Notes: generated by a model not told the origin, from the letters alone. 52,845 bases of DNA from Clostridiaceae bacterium (GCA_024635995.1 JAGXHW010000035.1:1-52845), one strand, 5' to 3'; shown: positions 1 through 9,454, counted from the stretch's first letter. Program-made: numbers and translations.

Positions 1-1
1 A

Positions 2-1129
2 ACCACCACAGGTGCCACCATCTTACATGATATCGAATCTCTGGACAAAGGGATTCTTTTTTGGCGATCCTTTACACACTGGTTGGGAGGCATGGGTATT
101 CTGGTGTTAACCCTGGCGGTGTTACCGGCACTGGGTGTGGGAGGGTTCCAGATCTTTAAGGCAGAAACCCCTGGGCCTGTAGCGGATAAACTGGCGCCTA
201 AAATGAAGCACACGGCTGTCATTCTCTACACCGCCTACTTTGGGATCACAGCCCTGGAAACAATATTGCTGATGTTCGGCGGATTATCATTATATGAAGC
301 CCTGGTTCATACCTTTGGCACAGTGGGAACTGGAGGGTTTTCAACCCTAAATAACAGTATTGGTGGCTATTCAAGTGCTTATGTGCAATGGGTCATTGCC
401 ATTTTTATGGTGGCCTCCGGCATGAATTTTTCGTTATATTACGCAGCGTACCGTAAACGATTATCAGATGTTTTTAATAATGAAGAACTGCGTTTTTACC
501 TGCTGATTATCATCACTGCCACCATGCTGATTTTCTTCGACTTACAATGGATCTTTCATGGAAGTGTGTTTACGACATTAAGGCATTCTTTTTTTCAGGT
601 AGCTTCCATCATGACAACAACTGGGTATACCACGGTAGACTATGAGCAATGGCCCGTGTTCAGCCAGTCGGTTTTGTTCTTTCTCATGTTTGTGGGGGGG
701 TGTGCCGGTTCAACAGGTGGGTCCATTAAAGTCATCAGGTTACTGGTACTGGTTAAATTGATAAAAAGGGAAATCATGCACATTCTTCATCCCCGTGCCA
801 TGCTCCCTGTCAAAATTCATAACCGGCTTTTGGAAGCGGATGTTATTGCCAGTGTCACCAGCTTTTATGTATTGTACTTGCTGATCATGGCGGGTAGTAC
901 CATGCTCTTGACGCTGGAAAACATTGATATCATCAGTGCCTTCAGTGCGGTGGCGGCTACTCTGGGTAACATAGGACCAGGTTTTGGGTTTGTCGGGCCT
1001 ACCCAAAATTATGCCGGCTTCAGTATGCCGGCAAAGGGATTAATGTCTTTGTTGATGTTAATGGGAAGACTGGAGTTATTTACAGTGTTTATTTTGATGA
1101 CACCAGACTTCTGGAGAGAGCGGGCGTAG
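2..1129 (+). CDS. trkH: TrkH-type potassium uptake channel subunit, 5'-truncated by the window edge
   Basis: Membrane pore subunit of a Trk/Ktr K+ uptake system. The open frame runs in from base 2 and its first residues, TTGATIL, are the first pore-loop (selectivity filter) motif, so the N-terminal first pore-forming repeat is mostly outside the window; the TTG at 83 is an internal codon, not the start. The later pore loops are visible as VGTGGFST, TTTGYTT and GNIGPGFG, each with the filter glycine, and the GGCAGSTGGSIK stretch of TrkH is intact. About 375 residues are present, ending FWRERA. No TrkA/KtrA gene follows; its partner may lie upstream. It is a different subtype from the second pore gene at 5020, so the organism has at least two such pores here. 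Confidence 0.93.
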   Translation, partial: TTTGATILHDIESLDKGILFWRSFTHWLGGMGILVLTLAVLPALGVGGFQIFKAETPGPVADKLAPKMKHTAVILYTAYFGITALETILLMFGGLSLYEALVHTFGTVGTGGFSTLNNSIGGYSSAYVQWVIAIFMVASGMNFSLYYAAYRKRLSDVFNNEELRFYLLIIITATMLIFFDLQWIFHGSVFTTLRHSFFQVASIMTTTGYTTVDYEQWPVFSQSVLFFLMFVGGCAGSTGGSIKVIRLLVLVKLIKREIMHILHPRAMLPVKIHNRLLEADVIASVTSFYVLYLLIMAGSTMLLTLENIDIISAFSAVAATLGNIGPGFGFVGPTQNYAGFSMPAKGLMSLLMLMGRLELFTVFILMTPDFWRERA

Positions 1130-1155
1130 CCAGGAAATGGGACTGCCCAGGATAC

Positions 1156-1184
1156 TTGACAGGTCACATTGACAGGCGTATAAT
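1156..1184 (+). promoter_or_regulatory. Sigma-70/A promoter for the thrS T-box transcript
   Basis: TTGACA at 1156-1161 and TATAAT at 1179-1184 are separated by exactly 17 bases, a full consensus housekeeping promoter. A second TTGACA-like hexamer lies 13 bases downstream at 1169 but would be too close to the -10. The transcript would begin near 1191, just ahead of the T-box leader. Confidence 0.88.
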
Positions 1185-1190
1185 GAAGTT

Positions 1191-1451
1191 TAATCAAACC
1201 GCAGATACATGCAATGATCCAGGACAGGTCACCATGATTCTCTGTTCAGAGAGAAAGCGCCTTGGCTGAAAGCGTTTTTACGGAAGGATATGGTTGATAC
1301 CACCTGGCAAGCAGCTTTCTTAAATGGAAAGCCGGTGATACCGTTATCATCGTAATGAGATAGCTGTTGACAGCATTAAAAGCTGCACAGTTAATTCAGG
1401 TGGAACCGCGAGCCCTTTTCGCCCTGATCCCAGGGAGAGAAGGGTTTTTTG
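1191..1451 (+). promoter_or_regulatory. T-box leader (threonine) controlling thrS
   Basis: The conserved T-box TGGAACCGCG is at 1401-1410, followed by a GC-rich hairpin and T-run (1411-1450) that forms the terminator; the T-box side can pair into the competing antiterminator. Upstream, AGAGA/AGAAAG-type stem I elements are followed by GATACCACC, giving ACC threonine specifier triplets at 1299-1304. Known T-box leaders read uncharged tRNA through the specifier and the tRNA 3' end; here uncharged tRNA-Thr would permit thrS transcription. The exact specifier register is inferred. Confidence 0.88.
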
Positions 1452-1505
1452 AATGTAATGTTAGTATTAGGTTGATCATTATTGGTTTGGTAAGGAGGAA
1501 GTAAT

Positions 1506-3443
1506 TTGTCAACAATTAAGGTAACATTGAAAGACGGAACAGTACGCGAATATTCTAAGGGAGTTACAGTGCAACAGGTGGCTGAAGACATAAGCCCGGG
1601 GTTGGCCAGAGCTGCGGTGGGAGGCGAAATTGACGGGAAACCGGCGGACTATTTAACACTCATTGAGAAAGATGTGGACTTGAACCTGGTTAAATTTGAA
1701 GATGAAAACGGAAAAATATTTCTGCGTCACACAGGATCTCACATTTTGGCTCAGGCAGTGAAGCGTTTATACCCTGAGGCAAAACTGGCCATTGGACCAG
1801 CCATCAAGGACGGTTTCTATTACGACATTGACACAGATCATCCTTTTATACCAGAAGACCTGGAAAAAATTGAAGCAGAAATGAAGAAAATCATTAAAGA
1901 AGATTTGAAGGTTTCAAAATTTGAACTGCCCAGGGATGAGGCCATTGAATTTGTTAAGAAACACGGAGAAGATTACAAAGTGGAGTTGATAGAAGACCTT
2001 CCGGAAGACGCTCATATTTCTTTTTATCAGCAGGGAGAGTTCGTTGATTTATGTGCCGGCCCTCATGCCCCTTCTACTGGAAGGGTGAAAGCTGTAAAAC
2101 TCATGAGTGTTGCTGGCGCTTATTGGCGCGGCAGTGAGAAAAACAAAATGCTGCAACGGATTTATGGCACGGCTTTTGAGAAAAAAGCGGAATTACAGGC
2201 TTACCTGGATAAAATGGAAGAAGCTAAGAAACGGGATCACCGAAAAATCGGAAAAGAAATGGATCTTTTCAGTATTCAGGATGAAGGGCCAGGCTTTCCA
2301 TTCTTCCATCCCAAAGGGATGGTCATTCGGAATGAACTGGAAAATTTTTGGCGTCAGGAGCACGTGAAGCGTGGCTACGATGAAATAAAAACACCCATTA
2401 TCCTGAACGAAGACCTGTGGCACCAGTCCGGTCACTGGGATCACTACAAGGAAAACATGTACTTTACACAGATTGATGAGGGCAATTATGCTGTCAAGCC
2501 CATGAACTGCCCGGGGTCTATTCTGGTATACAAGCGAAAAATGTACAGTTATCGCGACTTTCCACTGCGTATGGGTGAATTGGGACTGGTTCATCGACAC
2601 GAAATGTCCGGCGTACTTCATGGACTGATGCGTGTGCGCTGCTTTACCCAGGATGATGCGCACATCTTCATGCTGCCGGAGCAGATTAAGGATGAGATCA
2701 TCGGGGTTATCGATTTTGTAGATTTTGTGTATAAAAAGTTCGGGTTTAAATACCATGTTGAACTATCCACGCGTCCGGAAGATTCCATGGGAACAAAAGA
2801 AGAGTGGGATCTGGCGACAGATGCCCTGCGAGAAGCCCTGGACACCCGTGGACTGGATTATAAGATAAACGAGGGTGACGGCGCTTTCTATGGCCCTAAA
2901 ATTGACTTCCATCTGGAAGACTGCATCGGACGTACCTGGCAATGCGGCACCATACAGCTGGATTTCCAAATGCCACAACGGTTTGATATCAACTATGTGG
3001 GAGCGGATGGTGAAAAACACCGTCCCATTATGATTCACCGCGTAATTTTCGGCAGTATAGAACGGTTCATTGGTATACTCATTGAACACTTTGCCGGCAA
3101 GTTTCCTTTATGGCTGGCGCCGGTACAAGCCCGGATTCTCCCCATTTCTGAGAAACACTATGAGGAAGCCGCCGCTCTGAGAGATAAACTGGCGGCTGAA
3201 GGCATCAGGGTGGAACTTGATGACCGGAGCGAAAAAGTGGGGTATAAAATACGTGAAGCCCAGGTGCAAAAAGTGCCTTATATGTTGATCATGGGCGACC
3301 GGGAAATTGAAGAAAACAATGTCAATGTTAGGAACCGTGACCAAGGAGAAATGGGTGCGGTTGCTATTGATAAATTACTGGCACAACTGAAGGAAGAAAT
3401 AGGAAGTAAAGCACTTCCAGAAGAAGCCACACCTCAGGTTTAA
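1506..3443 (+). CDS. thrS: Threonine--tRNA ligase
   Basis: Cytosolic class II synthetase that charges tRNA-Thr. The 645 residues match the usual bacterial length. Domain order: TGS domain (about 1-62), second additional/editing domain with HTGSHILA and DLCAGPH (about 70-240), class II catalytic core with the zinc-site region MNCPGSI and motif 2 RHEMSG, motif 3 in the HRVIFGSIERF stretch, and a C-terminal anticodon-binding domain (about 540-640). The start is TTG, placed nine bases after GGAGG at the end of TAAGGAGGAAG; no better ATG is present. It follows its own T-box leader and is a single-gene unit, since a new promoter lies downstream at 3457. Confidence 0.98.
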   Translation: MSTIKVTLKDGTVREYSKGVTVQQVAEDISPGLARAAVGGEIDGKPADYLTLIEKDVDLNLVKFEDENGKIFLRHTGSHILAQAVKRLYPEAKLAIGPAIKDGFYYDIDTDHPFIPEDLEKIEAEMKKIIKEDLKVSKFELPRDEAIEFVKKHGEDYKVELIEDLPEDAHISFYQQGEFVDLCAGPHAPSTGRVKAVKLMSVAGAYWRGSEKNKMLQRIYGTAFEKKAELQAYLDKMEEAKKRDHRKIGKEMDLFSIQDEGPGFPFFHPKGMVIRNELENFWRQEHVKRGYDEIKTPIILNEDLWHQSGHWDHYKENMYFTQIDEGNYAVKPMNCPGSILVYKRKMYSYRDFPLRMGELGLVHRHEMSGVLHGLMRVRCFTQDDAHIFMLPEQIKDEIIGVIDFVDFVYKKFGFKYHVELSTRPEDSMGTKEEWDLATDALREALDTRGLDYKINEGDGAFYGPKIDFHLEDCIGRTWQCGTIQLDFQMPQRFDINYVGADGEKHRPIMIHRVIFGSIERFIGILIEHFAGKFPLWLAPVQARILPISEKHYEEAAALRDKLAAEGIRVELDDRSEKVGYKIREAQVQKVPYMLIMGDREIEENNVNVRNRDQGEMGAVAIDKLLAQLKEEIGSKALPEEATPQV

Positions 3444-3456
3444 TCCCAAAAGATCC

Positions 3457-3485
3457 CTTGACAGCAGTGTTGTGACCTGTTATAC
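3457..3485 (+). promoter_or_regulatory. Promoter of the infC-rpmI-rplT operon
   Basis: TTGACA (3457-3462) and TATACT (3480-3485) with a 17-base spacer, starting 14 bases after the thrS stop codon. It makes the translation-factor/ribosomal operon independent of threonine control. Confidence 0.87.
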
Positions 3486-3491
3486 TATTTA

Positions 3492-3668
3492 ATTGTCAGG
3501 AACAAAAAGTAGAACGATCCGTTTCTCACCCTGCGGCAGCGACTCGACAGGGTTCATGACTGGTCATTTTGATAAACCAAGCCCAAGAGGTATTTGTGTT
3601 TTATGAAAATGGTAACAGGTTTATGAGGAAACAGAAGCGGATAGGTCTACGACTTATCCGCTTTTTTA
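3492..3668 (+). promoter_or_regulatory. infC leader with attenuator (L20-leader type)
   Basis: A roughly 180-base untranslated leader ends in a strong intrinsic terminator: AAGCGGATA (3635-3643) pairs with TATCCGCTT (3655-3663) followed by a T-run to 3667. In Firmicutes the infC-rpmI-rplT operon is commonly repressed by ribosomal protein L20 binding its leader and promoting premature termination; position, length and terminator here fit that. The L20 binding structure itself was not folded, so that part is inference. Confidence 0.75.
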
Positions 3669-3707
3669 TTGTCGCATATTCAACCATATTCAGGGAGGTG
3701 TCATACG

Positions 3708-4214
3708 ATTAAAGAATTGCAAATAAACGAAGAAATTAGAGACAAAGAAGTAAGACTCATTGACGCTGAAGGTGAACAGCTGGGTGTTGTTTCCGGTAAG
3801 GATGCACAGCAGATGGCAATCGAGAAAAATCTTGATTTGGTTAAAATTGCCCCCACAGCAAAACCACCGGTTTGCCGCATCATGGACTATGGAAAATATA
3901 AGTACGAACAAGCCAAACGGGAAAAAGAGGCAAAGAAGAACCAAAAAGTTGTGAATGTCAAGGAAATTCGCCTTAGTCCCAACATTGAAGAACATGACAT
4001 GCAAGTAAAAGCCAACCAGGCCATTAAGTTTCTGAAAGCGGGAGACAAAGTCAAGGTAACCCTTCGATTCAGAGGCCGTCAGTTAGCCAATATTGGCTTG
4101 GGACAAAAGGTGATGGATGCGTTTAAAGAAATGCTGAGTGAAGCGGGGAACGTGGAGAAGGCATCCAAAATGGAAGGCCGTCAACTGATCATGTTTATGA
4201 CCCCAAAGGCATAA
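3708..4214 (+). CDS. infC: Translation initiation factor IF-3 (ATT start)
   Basis: IF-3 binds the 30S subunit and discriminates against non-canonical start codons. The product (168 residues from ATT) begins IKELQINEEIRDKEVRLI and has the N-domain followed by the lysine-rich linker (KREKEAKKNQK) and C-domain (EIRLSPNIEEHDMQVKANQAIKFL). A GGGAGGTG ribosome binding site at 3693-3700 lies seven bases before ATT at 3708; the only upstream start-like codon, TTG at 3669, sits on the terminator T-run and has no such site. An ATT start is the known autoregulatory device of infC in other bacteria. First gene of the infC-rpmI-rplT operon. Confidence 0.96.
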   Translation: MKELQINEEIRDKEVRLIDAEGEQLGVVSGKDAQQMAIEKNLDLVKIAPTAKPPVCRIMDYGKYKYEQAKREKEAKKNQKVVNVKEIRLSPNIEEHDMQVKANQAIKFLKAGDKVKVTLRFRGRQLANIGLGQKVMDAFKEMLSEAGNVEKASKMEGRQLIMFMTPKA

Positions 4215-4253
4215 CATAATTGAATTGAACACGAACACAAGGAGGAAAACCCA

Positions 4254-4445
4254 ATGCCAAAAATGAAGACACACCGTGGCGCTGCCAAGCGTTTCAAAAA
4301 AACAAAGTCAGGATTTATTAAGCGTGCGAAAGCATATAAAAAGCATATCCTGACCAAAAAATCCGCTAAACGTAAGCGCAACTTACGAAAACCCACCACG
4401 GTATTTAAAGGCGAAATGAAAGCCATCCGTCATATGATTCAATAA
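4254..4445 (+). CDS. rpmI: 50S ribosomal protein L35
   Basis: A 63-residue, very basic protein with the L35 signature start [19 protein letters not shown] and [11 protein letters not shown] later. AAGGAGG lies at the correct distance before the ATG. It sits 39 bases after infC and 38 before rplT, the standard order. Confidence 0.97.
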   Translation: MPKMKTHRGAAKRFKKTKSGFIKRAKAYKKHILTKKSAKRKRNLRKPTTVFKGEMKAIRHMIQ

Positions 4446-4483
4446 GCGAAGACAGAAAGTCGATAGAGGAGGATTAACACACA

Positions 4484-4843
4484 ATGGCAAGAATAAAGAA
4501 GGCAGTAAATGCCAAAAAAAAGCATAAGAAAATTTTAAAACTGGCGAAAGGCTTCCGGGGCGCCCGCAGTAAACTGTTTAAAACCGCTAACCAAACAGTG
4601 ATTAAAGCACTGAGCCATGCATACACGGGCAGAAAATTGAAGAAGCGTGATTACAGAAAATTGTGGATCACCCGAATCAATGCAGCGGCACGCATGAATG
4701 GCATCTCATATTCACGTTTCATGAACGGCCTGAAGCTGGCGGGTATTGAAATGAATCGTAAAATGTTGTCAGAAATGGCCATTTATGACAAAGAAGGCTT
4801 CACACAGTTGGTTGATGTGGCCAAACAAAAGCTGAACGCATAA
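4484..4843 (+). CDS. rplT: 50S ribosomal protein L20
   Basis: The 119-residue protein has the L20 pattern: a long basic N-terminal extension ([18 protein letters not shown]), then [22 protein letters not shown] and the C-terminal [23 protein letters not shown] region. L20 is an early assembly protein of the 50S subunit and the likely autoregulator of this operon through the leader at 3492-3668. Ribosome binding site GAGGAGG precedes the ATG. Confidence 0.97.
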   Translation: MARIKKAVNAKKKHKKILKLAKGFRGARSKLFKTANQTVIKALSHAYTGRKLKKRDYRKLWITRINAAARMNGISYSRFMNGLKLAGIEMNRKMLSEMAIYDKEGFTQLVDVAKQKLNA

Positions 4844-4861
4844 TAATTTTATACGGAACAG

Positions 4862-4906
4862 AAGCGGCCTTTTTATACAGGTGACTGTATGAAAAGGTCG
4901 ATTTTC
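4862..4906 (+). terminator. Terminator after rplT
   Basis: A long inverted repeat, GGCCTTTTTATACAG...CTGTATGAAAAGGTC with a GTGA loop, ends the ribosomal protein operon and is followed by a T-rich stretch. The upper part ATACAGGTGACT recurs just downstream (CATACAGGTGACT around 4915-4927). Confidence 0.75.
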
Positions 4907-4955
4907 ATTGTTTTCATACAGGTGACTTTTCACCACTATGCATCCATTGGAAATT

Positions 4956-4964
4956 CTGGTATAG
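4956..4964 (+). promoter_or_regulatory. Extended -10 promoter for the KtrB/KtrA genes
   Basis: TGGTATAGT gives an extended -10 (TGN plus TATAGT at 4959-4964), without a good -35. It lies 56 bases before the ATG at 5020. Confidence 0.5.
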
Positions 4965-5019
4965 TGAACTTGGAATGTTCATTGTCAGATCATTATTATA
5001 TGACAAAGGAAGTCTGATT

Positions 5020-6399
5020 ATGAAACAAAAAGGCCTTAAGACAAATATTACCTCAATCTTATCCAAAGATAATATAATGAGTCCTCCACGCATACTGGTT
5101 TTTGGTTTTGCAACCGTCATACTTATTGGGACGATGTTATTGATGCTTCCGACGGCTTCACTTGACAACCAGTCAGTGGGTTTTGTCAATGCCCTGTTTA
5201 CAGCCACTTCTGCCGTTTGTGTGACAGGTCTTGTGGTGGTGGACACAGGCACTCACTGGACGATTTTTGGAAAAACAGTGATCCTGTTTTTAATTCAAAT
5301 TGGTGGCATTGGTTTTATGAGCATGGCAACACTTTTTGCTGTTTTGTTGGGTAAAAGAATTTCACTGAAAGAACGGTTGATCATTCAGCAGGCTGTTAAC
5401 CAAAACACGCTTTCCGGTGTCGTGAAATTTTCACTGTATATGCTGGGCTTAACATTTTTACTGGAGTCTATTGGGGCACTTTTATTATCGATTCGGTTCA
5501 TACCAGAGTATGGTCTGTTAAAAGGGATCGGCTATTCAATCTTTCATTCAGTGTCCGCCTTTTGTAACGCCGGATTTGATTTGATTGGAAACGGTCGGAG
5601 TTTAACCCCTTATGTAACAGACCCACTGGTGACATTTACCGTTGGAACACTAGTCATACTCGGTGGTATTGGATTTGCTGTCATTGTGGATGTGGTTAGC
5701 AACCATAAAAAAAAGCGGTTTACTCTACACACAAAAATTGTGCTGACCATGACACTGTTTTTGCTGACCACTGGAACCATGCTTTTTCTATTCTTTGAAT
5801 GGAACAACGCTGCAACCTTAGGTGGACTGTCAATGCCCAACAAACTAATGGCCAGCTTTTTTCAGTCACTGACCACACGAACCGCAGGCTTCAACACGGT
5901 GGATACGGCTGGACTAACAAATGCTTCAAAATTATTAACCATTATTTTTATGTTTATTGGTGGTTCACCCGCCTCCACTGCAGGGGGTATCAAGACCGTA
6001 ACCTTCGGTATTATCCTCATCATGGCATTAACGGTTATTCAGGGCAAAGACCGTGTGGGCATTTTTAAACGTGACATATCATACAGTATTGTTAACCGTG
6101 CCATCACCATAGCAGTTTTCGCCATGTTAATTCTGATTATCATTACAATGACAATGACTGCGGTTGAATCACAATTTGAATTTATGGACATTCTATTTGA
6201 GGTTGCCTCTGCTCTGGGCACAGTGGGATTGTCAACCGGGGTTACATCACAGTTGAGCAATCCGGGTAAATTACTACTCATTTTCACCATGTTTACCGGC
6301 CGTGTGGGCACATTAACCATTGCCTTCGCACTGGCCAACAGACAGCAAAATTATCGAAATCTTGTACAGTATCCAGAAGAAAAAGTAATCGTGGGATAA
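5020..6399 (+). CDS. ktrB: KtrB/TrkH-family potassium channel subunit
   Basis: Integral membrane pore of a Ktr/Trk-type K+ (or K+/Na+) uptake system, 459 residues from ATG at 5020, which has AAAGGAAG eight bases upstream; the longer frame from 4975 lacks a site. Four pore loops are visible: AVCVTGLVV, SAFCNAGFDL, TRTAGFNTVD and LGTVGLSTGV, each carrying the filter glycine, plus the gating-loop region GGSPASTAGGIKT. The regulatory subunit gene follows 24 bases downstream. Shorter and more KtrB-like than the pore at base 2. Confidence 0.94.
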   Translation: MKQKGLKTNITSILSKDNIMSPPRILVFGFATVILIGTMLLMLPTASLDNQSVGFVNALFTATSAVCVTGLVVVDTGTHWTIFGKTVILFLIQIGGIGFMSMATLFAVLLGKRISLKERLIIQQAVNQNTLSGVVKFSLYMLGLTFLLESIGALLLSIRFIPEYGLLKGIGYSIFHSVSAFCNAGFDLIGNGRSLTPYVTDPLVTFTVGTLVILGGIGFAVIVDVVSNHKKKRFTLHTKIVLTMTLFLLTTGTMLFLFFEWNNAATLGGLSMPNKLMASFFQSLTTRTAGFNTVDTAGLTNASKLLTIIFMFIGGSPASTAGGIKTVTFGIILIMALTVIQGKDRVGIFKRDISYSIVNRAITIAVFAMLILIIITMTMTAVESQFEFMDILFEVASALGTVGLSTGVTSQLSNPGKLLLIFTMFTGRVGTLTIAFALANRQQNYRNLVQYPEEKVIVG

Positions 6400-6423
6400 A
6401 TGTTATAAGAAGGGAGCATTACA

Positions 6424-7074
6424 ATGAAGCAATTCGCTGTGATTGGTTGTGGCCGGTTCGGTTCGGCAGTGGCAAAAACCCTCTACAAAAATGGTTATGA
6501 TGTCTTGGCCATTGATGGAGATCCAGACATTGTGCAACATATTTCCGAATTTGTTACCCATTCGGCAAGTATTGATGTGAAGGATGAAGCCGCTTTACGG
6601 GCGGTGGGAATGAGAAACATTGATGTGGCTGTTGTGGCCATCGGGTCTGAAATCAAAGCATCCATCATGGCCACCCTGGTGGTTAAAGAACTGGGTGTCA
6701 AATATGTGGTGGCAAAAGCCCAGGATGAGCTTCATGCCAAGGTGCTGTATAAAATCGGTGCTGATCGGGTCATCTTTCCTGAGCGAGACATGGGGGTGAG
6801 GTTAGCCTACAACTTAACTTCCACCAATATACTGGACTACATTGAACTGGCAGCCGATTACAGCATCATGGAAATCACAGCTCCAGAAAAATGGCAGGAC
6901 CGTTCACTTATGGACATCAACATTCGTGCAAAATTTGGTATCAGTGTCATGGCGATTAAGCATGGCGAAGACATCAATGTGGCCCCTCAGGCAAGCACAG
7001 TCATTCACAGAGGCGATGTGTTGGTAGTGGTGGGATCCAACGAAGATCTTCAGCGTGTCCAGGAGAAGGTATAA
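6424..7074 (+). CDS. ktrA: KtrA/TrkA-type potassium channel regulatory subunit
   Basis: Peripheral cytosolic RCK/KTN subunit that gates the adjacent pore in response to nucleotides. The 216 residues start with a Rossmann dinucleotide-binding motif (IGCGRFGSAVAKTL), acidic strand end VLAIDGDP, then a TrkA-C domain (about 135-216, ending with DVLVVVGSNEDLQRV). Single RCK unit length, as in KtrA rather than the double E. coli TrkA. RBS AGAAGGGAG precedes the ATG; co-transcribed with ktrB. Confidence 0.95.
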   Translation: MKQFAVIGCGRFGSAVAKTLYKNGYDVLAIDGDPDIVQHISEFVTHSASIDVKDEAALRAVGMRNIDVAVVAIGSEIKASIMATLVVKELGVKYVVAKAQDELHAKVLYKIGADRVIFPERDMGVRLAYNLTSTNILDYIELAADYSIMEITAPEKWQDRSLMDINIRAKFGISVMAIKHGEDINVAPQASTVIHRGDVLVVVGSNEDLQRVQEKV

Positions 7075-7159
7075 TCGATCACCATAAACAATGAAGTCAT
7101 GCCGAACTAAATTTTTAACATTGTTAATGACCACAATGTAATTATGAGGAGTAATGAGC

Positions 7160-7963
7160 ATGTCATTACAAACAATCACCAGTCAATCGAATAGTGTGTC
7201 CAAACAGATTTTATCCCTGCAACAGCGAAAAAACCGAAAAGACACTGGATTGTTTGTGCTGGAAGGTGTAAGGGGTGTTAAAGATGCACTGGATGCCGGC
7301 TGGACTCCGGATTTATTTGTGGTGAGTGATCACTTTTTAAAACAGGGCGACAGTGAGCATACAATAACAAATATGATTCAACTGAATGTGAGTGGCTACC
7401 AGGTGCCGGATGGGTTGATGAAAAAGTTGGCAGAAACGGAAACGCCCCAGGGATTACTGGCGGTATTTCCTCAACCAGTCCATGAAGTGAAGGCATTACT
7501 TCAAAAGGACAAAGGGCTTTGGCTGGTACTGGATCGTATCCAGGATCCAGGAAATTTGGGTACATTGATCAGGTCCGCAGAAGCTTCAGGAGTGTCAGGA
7601 ATTTTTCTCACAAAAGGTTCCACGGATCCTTTCAATGGCAAGGCGCTAAGAGCCGCTACAGGAGCCGTGTTGCACTTGCCGGTTATCGAGTTGTCAACAG
7701 AGGAATCTGACTGTCAGTTTTTAATTGATGCCGGTGTTCACCTGGTGGGAGCAGCGCTGGAACAGGGGCGAATTTATTCCGAGATTGCATACCAGCTGCC
7801 CTTGGCTCTGGTAATTGGCAATGAAGCCAATGGCATTGACCACACATTACTACATAAAGTGGAAACCCGTGTGGCGATCCCCATGAGAGGACAACTGCAG
7901 TCATTAAACGCTGCCATTGCCGGCAGCATTTTACTGTTTCACATCGCGGAAGCAGTTCGCTGA
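7160..7963 (+). CDS. TrmH-family (SpoU) rRNA/tRNA 2'-O-methyltransferase
   Basis: AdoMet-dependent RNA ribose methyltransferase of the SpoU class, similar to the gene found upstream of pheS in bacilli. An N-terminal substrate-binding region (RKNRKDTGLFVLEGVRGVKDAL) is followed by the knotted catalytic domain with motif 1 (DRIQDPGNLGTLIRSAEA), motif 2 (LVIGNEANGID) and motif 3 (IPMRGQLQSLNAAIAGSILLF). About 268 residues. ATG at 7160 is preferred over 7154 because GAGGAG ends eight bases upstream. The modified nucleotide cannot be told from sequence alone. Confidence 0.92.
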   Translation: MSLQTITSQSNSVSKQILSLQQRKNRKDTGLFVLEGVRGVKDALDAGWTPDLFVVSDHFLKQGDSEHTITNMIQLNVSGYQVPDGLMKKLAETETPQGLLAVFPQPVHEVKALLQKDKGLWLVLDRIQDPGNLGTLIRSAEASGVSGIFLTKGSTDPFNGKALRAATGAVLHLPVIELSTEESDCQFLIDAGVHLVGAALEQGRIYSEIAYQLPLALVIGNEANGIDHTLLHKVETRVAIPMRGQLQSLNAAIAGSILLFHIAEAVR

Positions 7964-8002
7964 CGCAAAAGATGATGTGTTCCAGCATCATGTTGTGCGG
8001 GG

Positions 8003-8031
8003 TTGTTTTGCCTGTTTTCCTATGATATAAT
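8003..8031 (+). promoter_or_regulatory. Promoter for pheST
   Basis: TATAAT at 8026-8031 with TTGTTT at 8003-8008 and a 17-base spacer. It opens the T-box leader transcript. Confidence 0.7.
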
Positions 8032-8037
8032 CAAGTC

Positions 8038-8332
8038 TAATCAAACATCTTATCAGCAATGAATGAGAGAGTACACTGCTAAACTGGTTCGCAAGAGAAA
8101 GATGCCTTGGCTGGAAGCGTCTGAACCCAATCACAGTGGAAGTTCACTCAGGAGCTGCACGGCTGACATCCCATTCTGCATTGGCAGGAAGAGAGAGTAG
8201 GTTGTGCCGATGAGCCGCGTTAAGGCGATTAAGAGACTGGTTATTTTTGTATTAAAGTATACGAAGGCCAGTTATAAGGGTGGTACCGCGGAATACCTTT
8301 CGTCCCTATTGGAGATGAGGGGTTTTTTTATT
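8038..8332 (+). promoter_or_regulatory. T-box leader (phenylalanine) controlling pheST
   Basis: The T-box TGGTACCGCG is at 8281-8290, followed by a terminator hairpin and a seven-T run near 8322-8329. Stem I contains GAGAGAGTA and AAGAGAAAGATGCC elements; the specifier loop holds GTTCACTCAGG, with TTC (Phe) at 8143-8145. Spacing from specifier to T-box (about 140 bases) is normal. Uncharged tRNA-Phe is expected to stabilise the antiterminator. Confidence 0.9.
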
Positions 8333-8370
8333 GAAAATTTTAGACCTTAAATAGGAAGGAGTCGAACGAA

Positions 8371-9390
8371 ATGGAAGAAAAGCTTCAATTATTAGGAAAA
8401 GAGGCCATAGCGGCTTTGGCAGAAGCAGAAGATGTCAAAGAGCTGGAAAACCTCCGGGTAAAATACCTGGGCAAGAAAGGTGAACTGACGGAACTGTTAC
8501 GCAGCATGGGAAGCCTGCCCAAGGAAGAACGCCCTCGCATGGGCCAGGTGGCCAACCAGGTGCGAGAGCAGGTGGAGAGTGCCATGAATGAGGCCAGAAA
8601 GCGTATTGGTCGTCTGGAAATGGAGGCACGCATTGCCGAGGAAACCATTGACATCACCATGCCGGGCAAAACATTTGTCCAGGGTACCAAGCACCCGCTG
8701 ACCCAGGCATTGGACGAACTAAAGGCAGTCTTCATTGGTATGGGTTTCAGTGTGGTGGAAGGACCGGAAGTGGATACAGTGGTAAATAACTTCGATATGT
8801 TGAATGCACCTAAAAATCATCCCTCCCGGGAGATGTCTGACACCTTCTATATCAATGAAAAGGTGATTTTGCGCACACAAACCTCACCGGTACAGGTACG
8901 CACCATGATGAACACAAAACCTCCCATTCGTGTAATCTCACCCGGCCGATGCTTCCGAAACGATACCCCGGATGCTACCCATTCTCCCATGTTTAACCAG
9001 CTGGAAGGCCTTGTGGTTGATAAAGGAAGCACCCTTGGCGATTTGAAGGGAAGCCTGGAAATATTTGCCAGACACCTATTCGGTGAGCACACACAAATTA
9101 AGTTCCGACCACATTATTTCCCCTTCACCGAACCCAGTGCTGAAGTGGACGTGACCTGTTTCAAATGTGGTGGTGAAGGCTGCAGCATGTGTAAGGGCAG
9201 CGGCTGGATTGAATTATTGGGGGCTGGTATGGTGCACCCCAATGTGTTACGTAACTGCGGCATTGACCCTGAAATATATAGTGGCTGGGCTTTTGGTATG
9301 GGCATCGACCGGATAGCCATGCAAAAATACGGCATTGATGATATCCGTTTGCTTTATGAAAACGACCTGCGCTTCTTATCCCAGTTCTAG
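8371..9390 (+). CDS. pheS: Phenylalanine--tRNA ligase alpha subunit
   Basis: Catalytic alpha chain of the heterotetrameric enzyme, 339 residues as usual. An N-terminal coiled-coil arm (about 1-85) is followed by the class II core: [19 protein letters not shown], motif 2 ([25 protein letters not shown]), the [17 protein letters not shown] loop with four cysteines, and motif 3 [26 protein letters not shown] precedes the ATG. pheT follows after 64 bases. Confidence 0.98.
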   Translation: MEEKLQLLGKEAIAALAEAEDVKELENLRVKYLGKKGELTELLRSMGSLPKEERPRMGQVANQVREQVESAMNEARKRIGRLEMEARIAEETIDITMPGKTFVQGTKHPLTQALDELKAVFIGMGFSVVEGPEVDTVVNNFDMLNAPKNHPSREMSDTFYINEKVILRTQTSPVQVRTMMNTKPPIRVISPGRCFRNDTPDATHSPMFNQLEGLVVDKGSTLGDLKGSLEIFARHLFGEHTQIKFRPHYFPFTEPSAEVDVTCFKCGGEGCSMCKGSGWIELLGAGMVHPNVLRNCGIDPEIYSGWAFGMGIDRIAMQKYGIDDIRLLYENDLRFLSQF

Positions 9391-9454
9391 GAATGACATT
9401 GATTGATGAACATAACCACTATTAATGAAAACTGATTGAAATGGAGGAATAACC

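Noticed and set aside
2193-2756. 187-codon open frame on the minus strand within thrS
   Set aside because: Lies wholly inside a well conserved gene, has no ribosome binding site and no recognisable domain.
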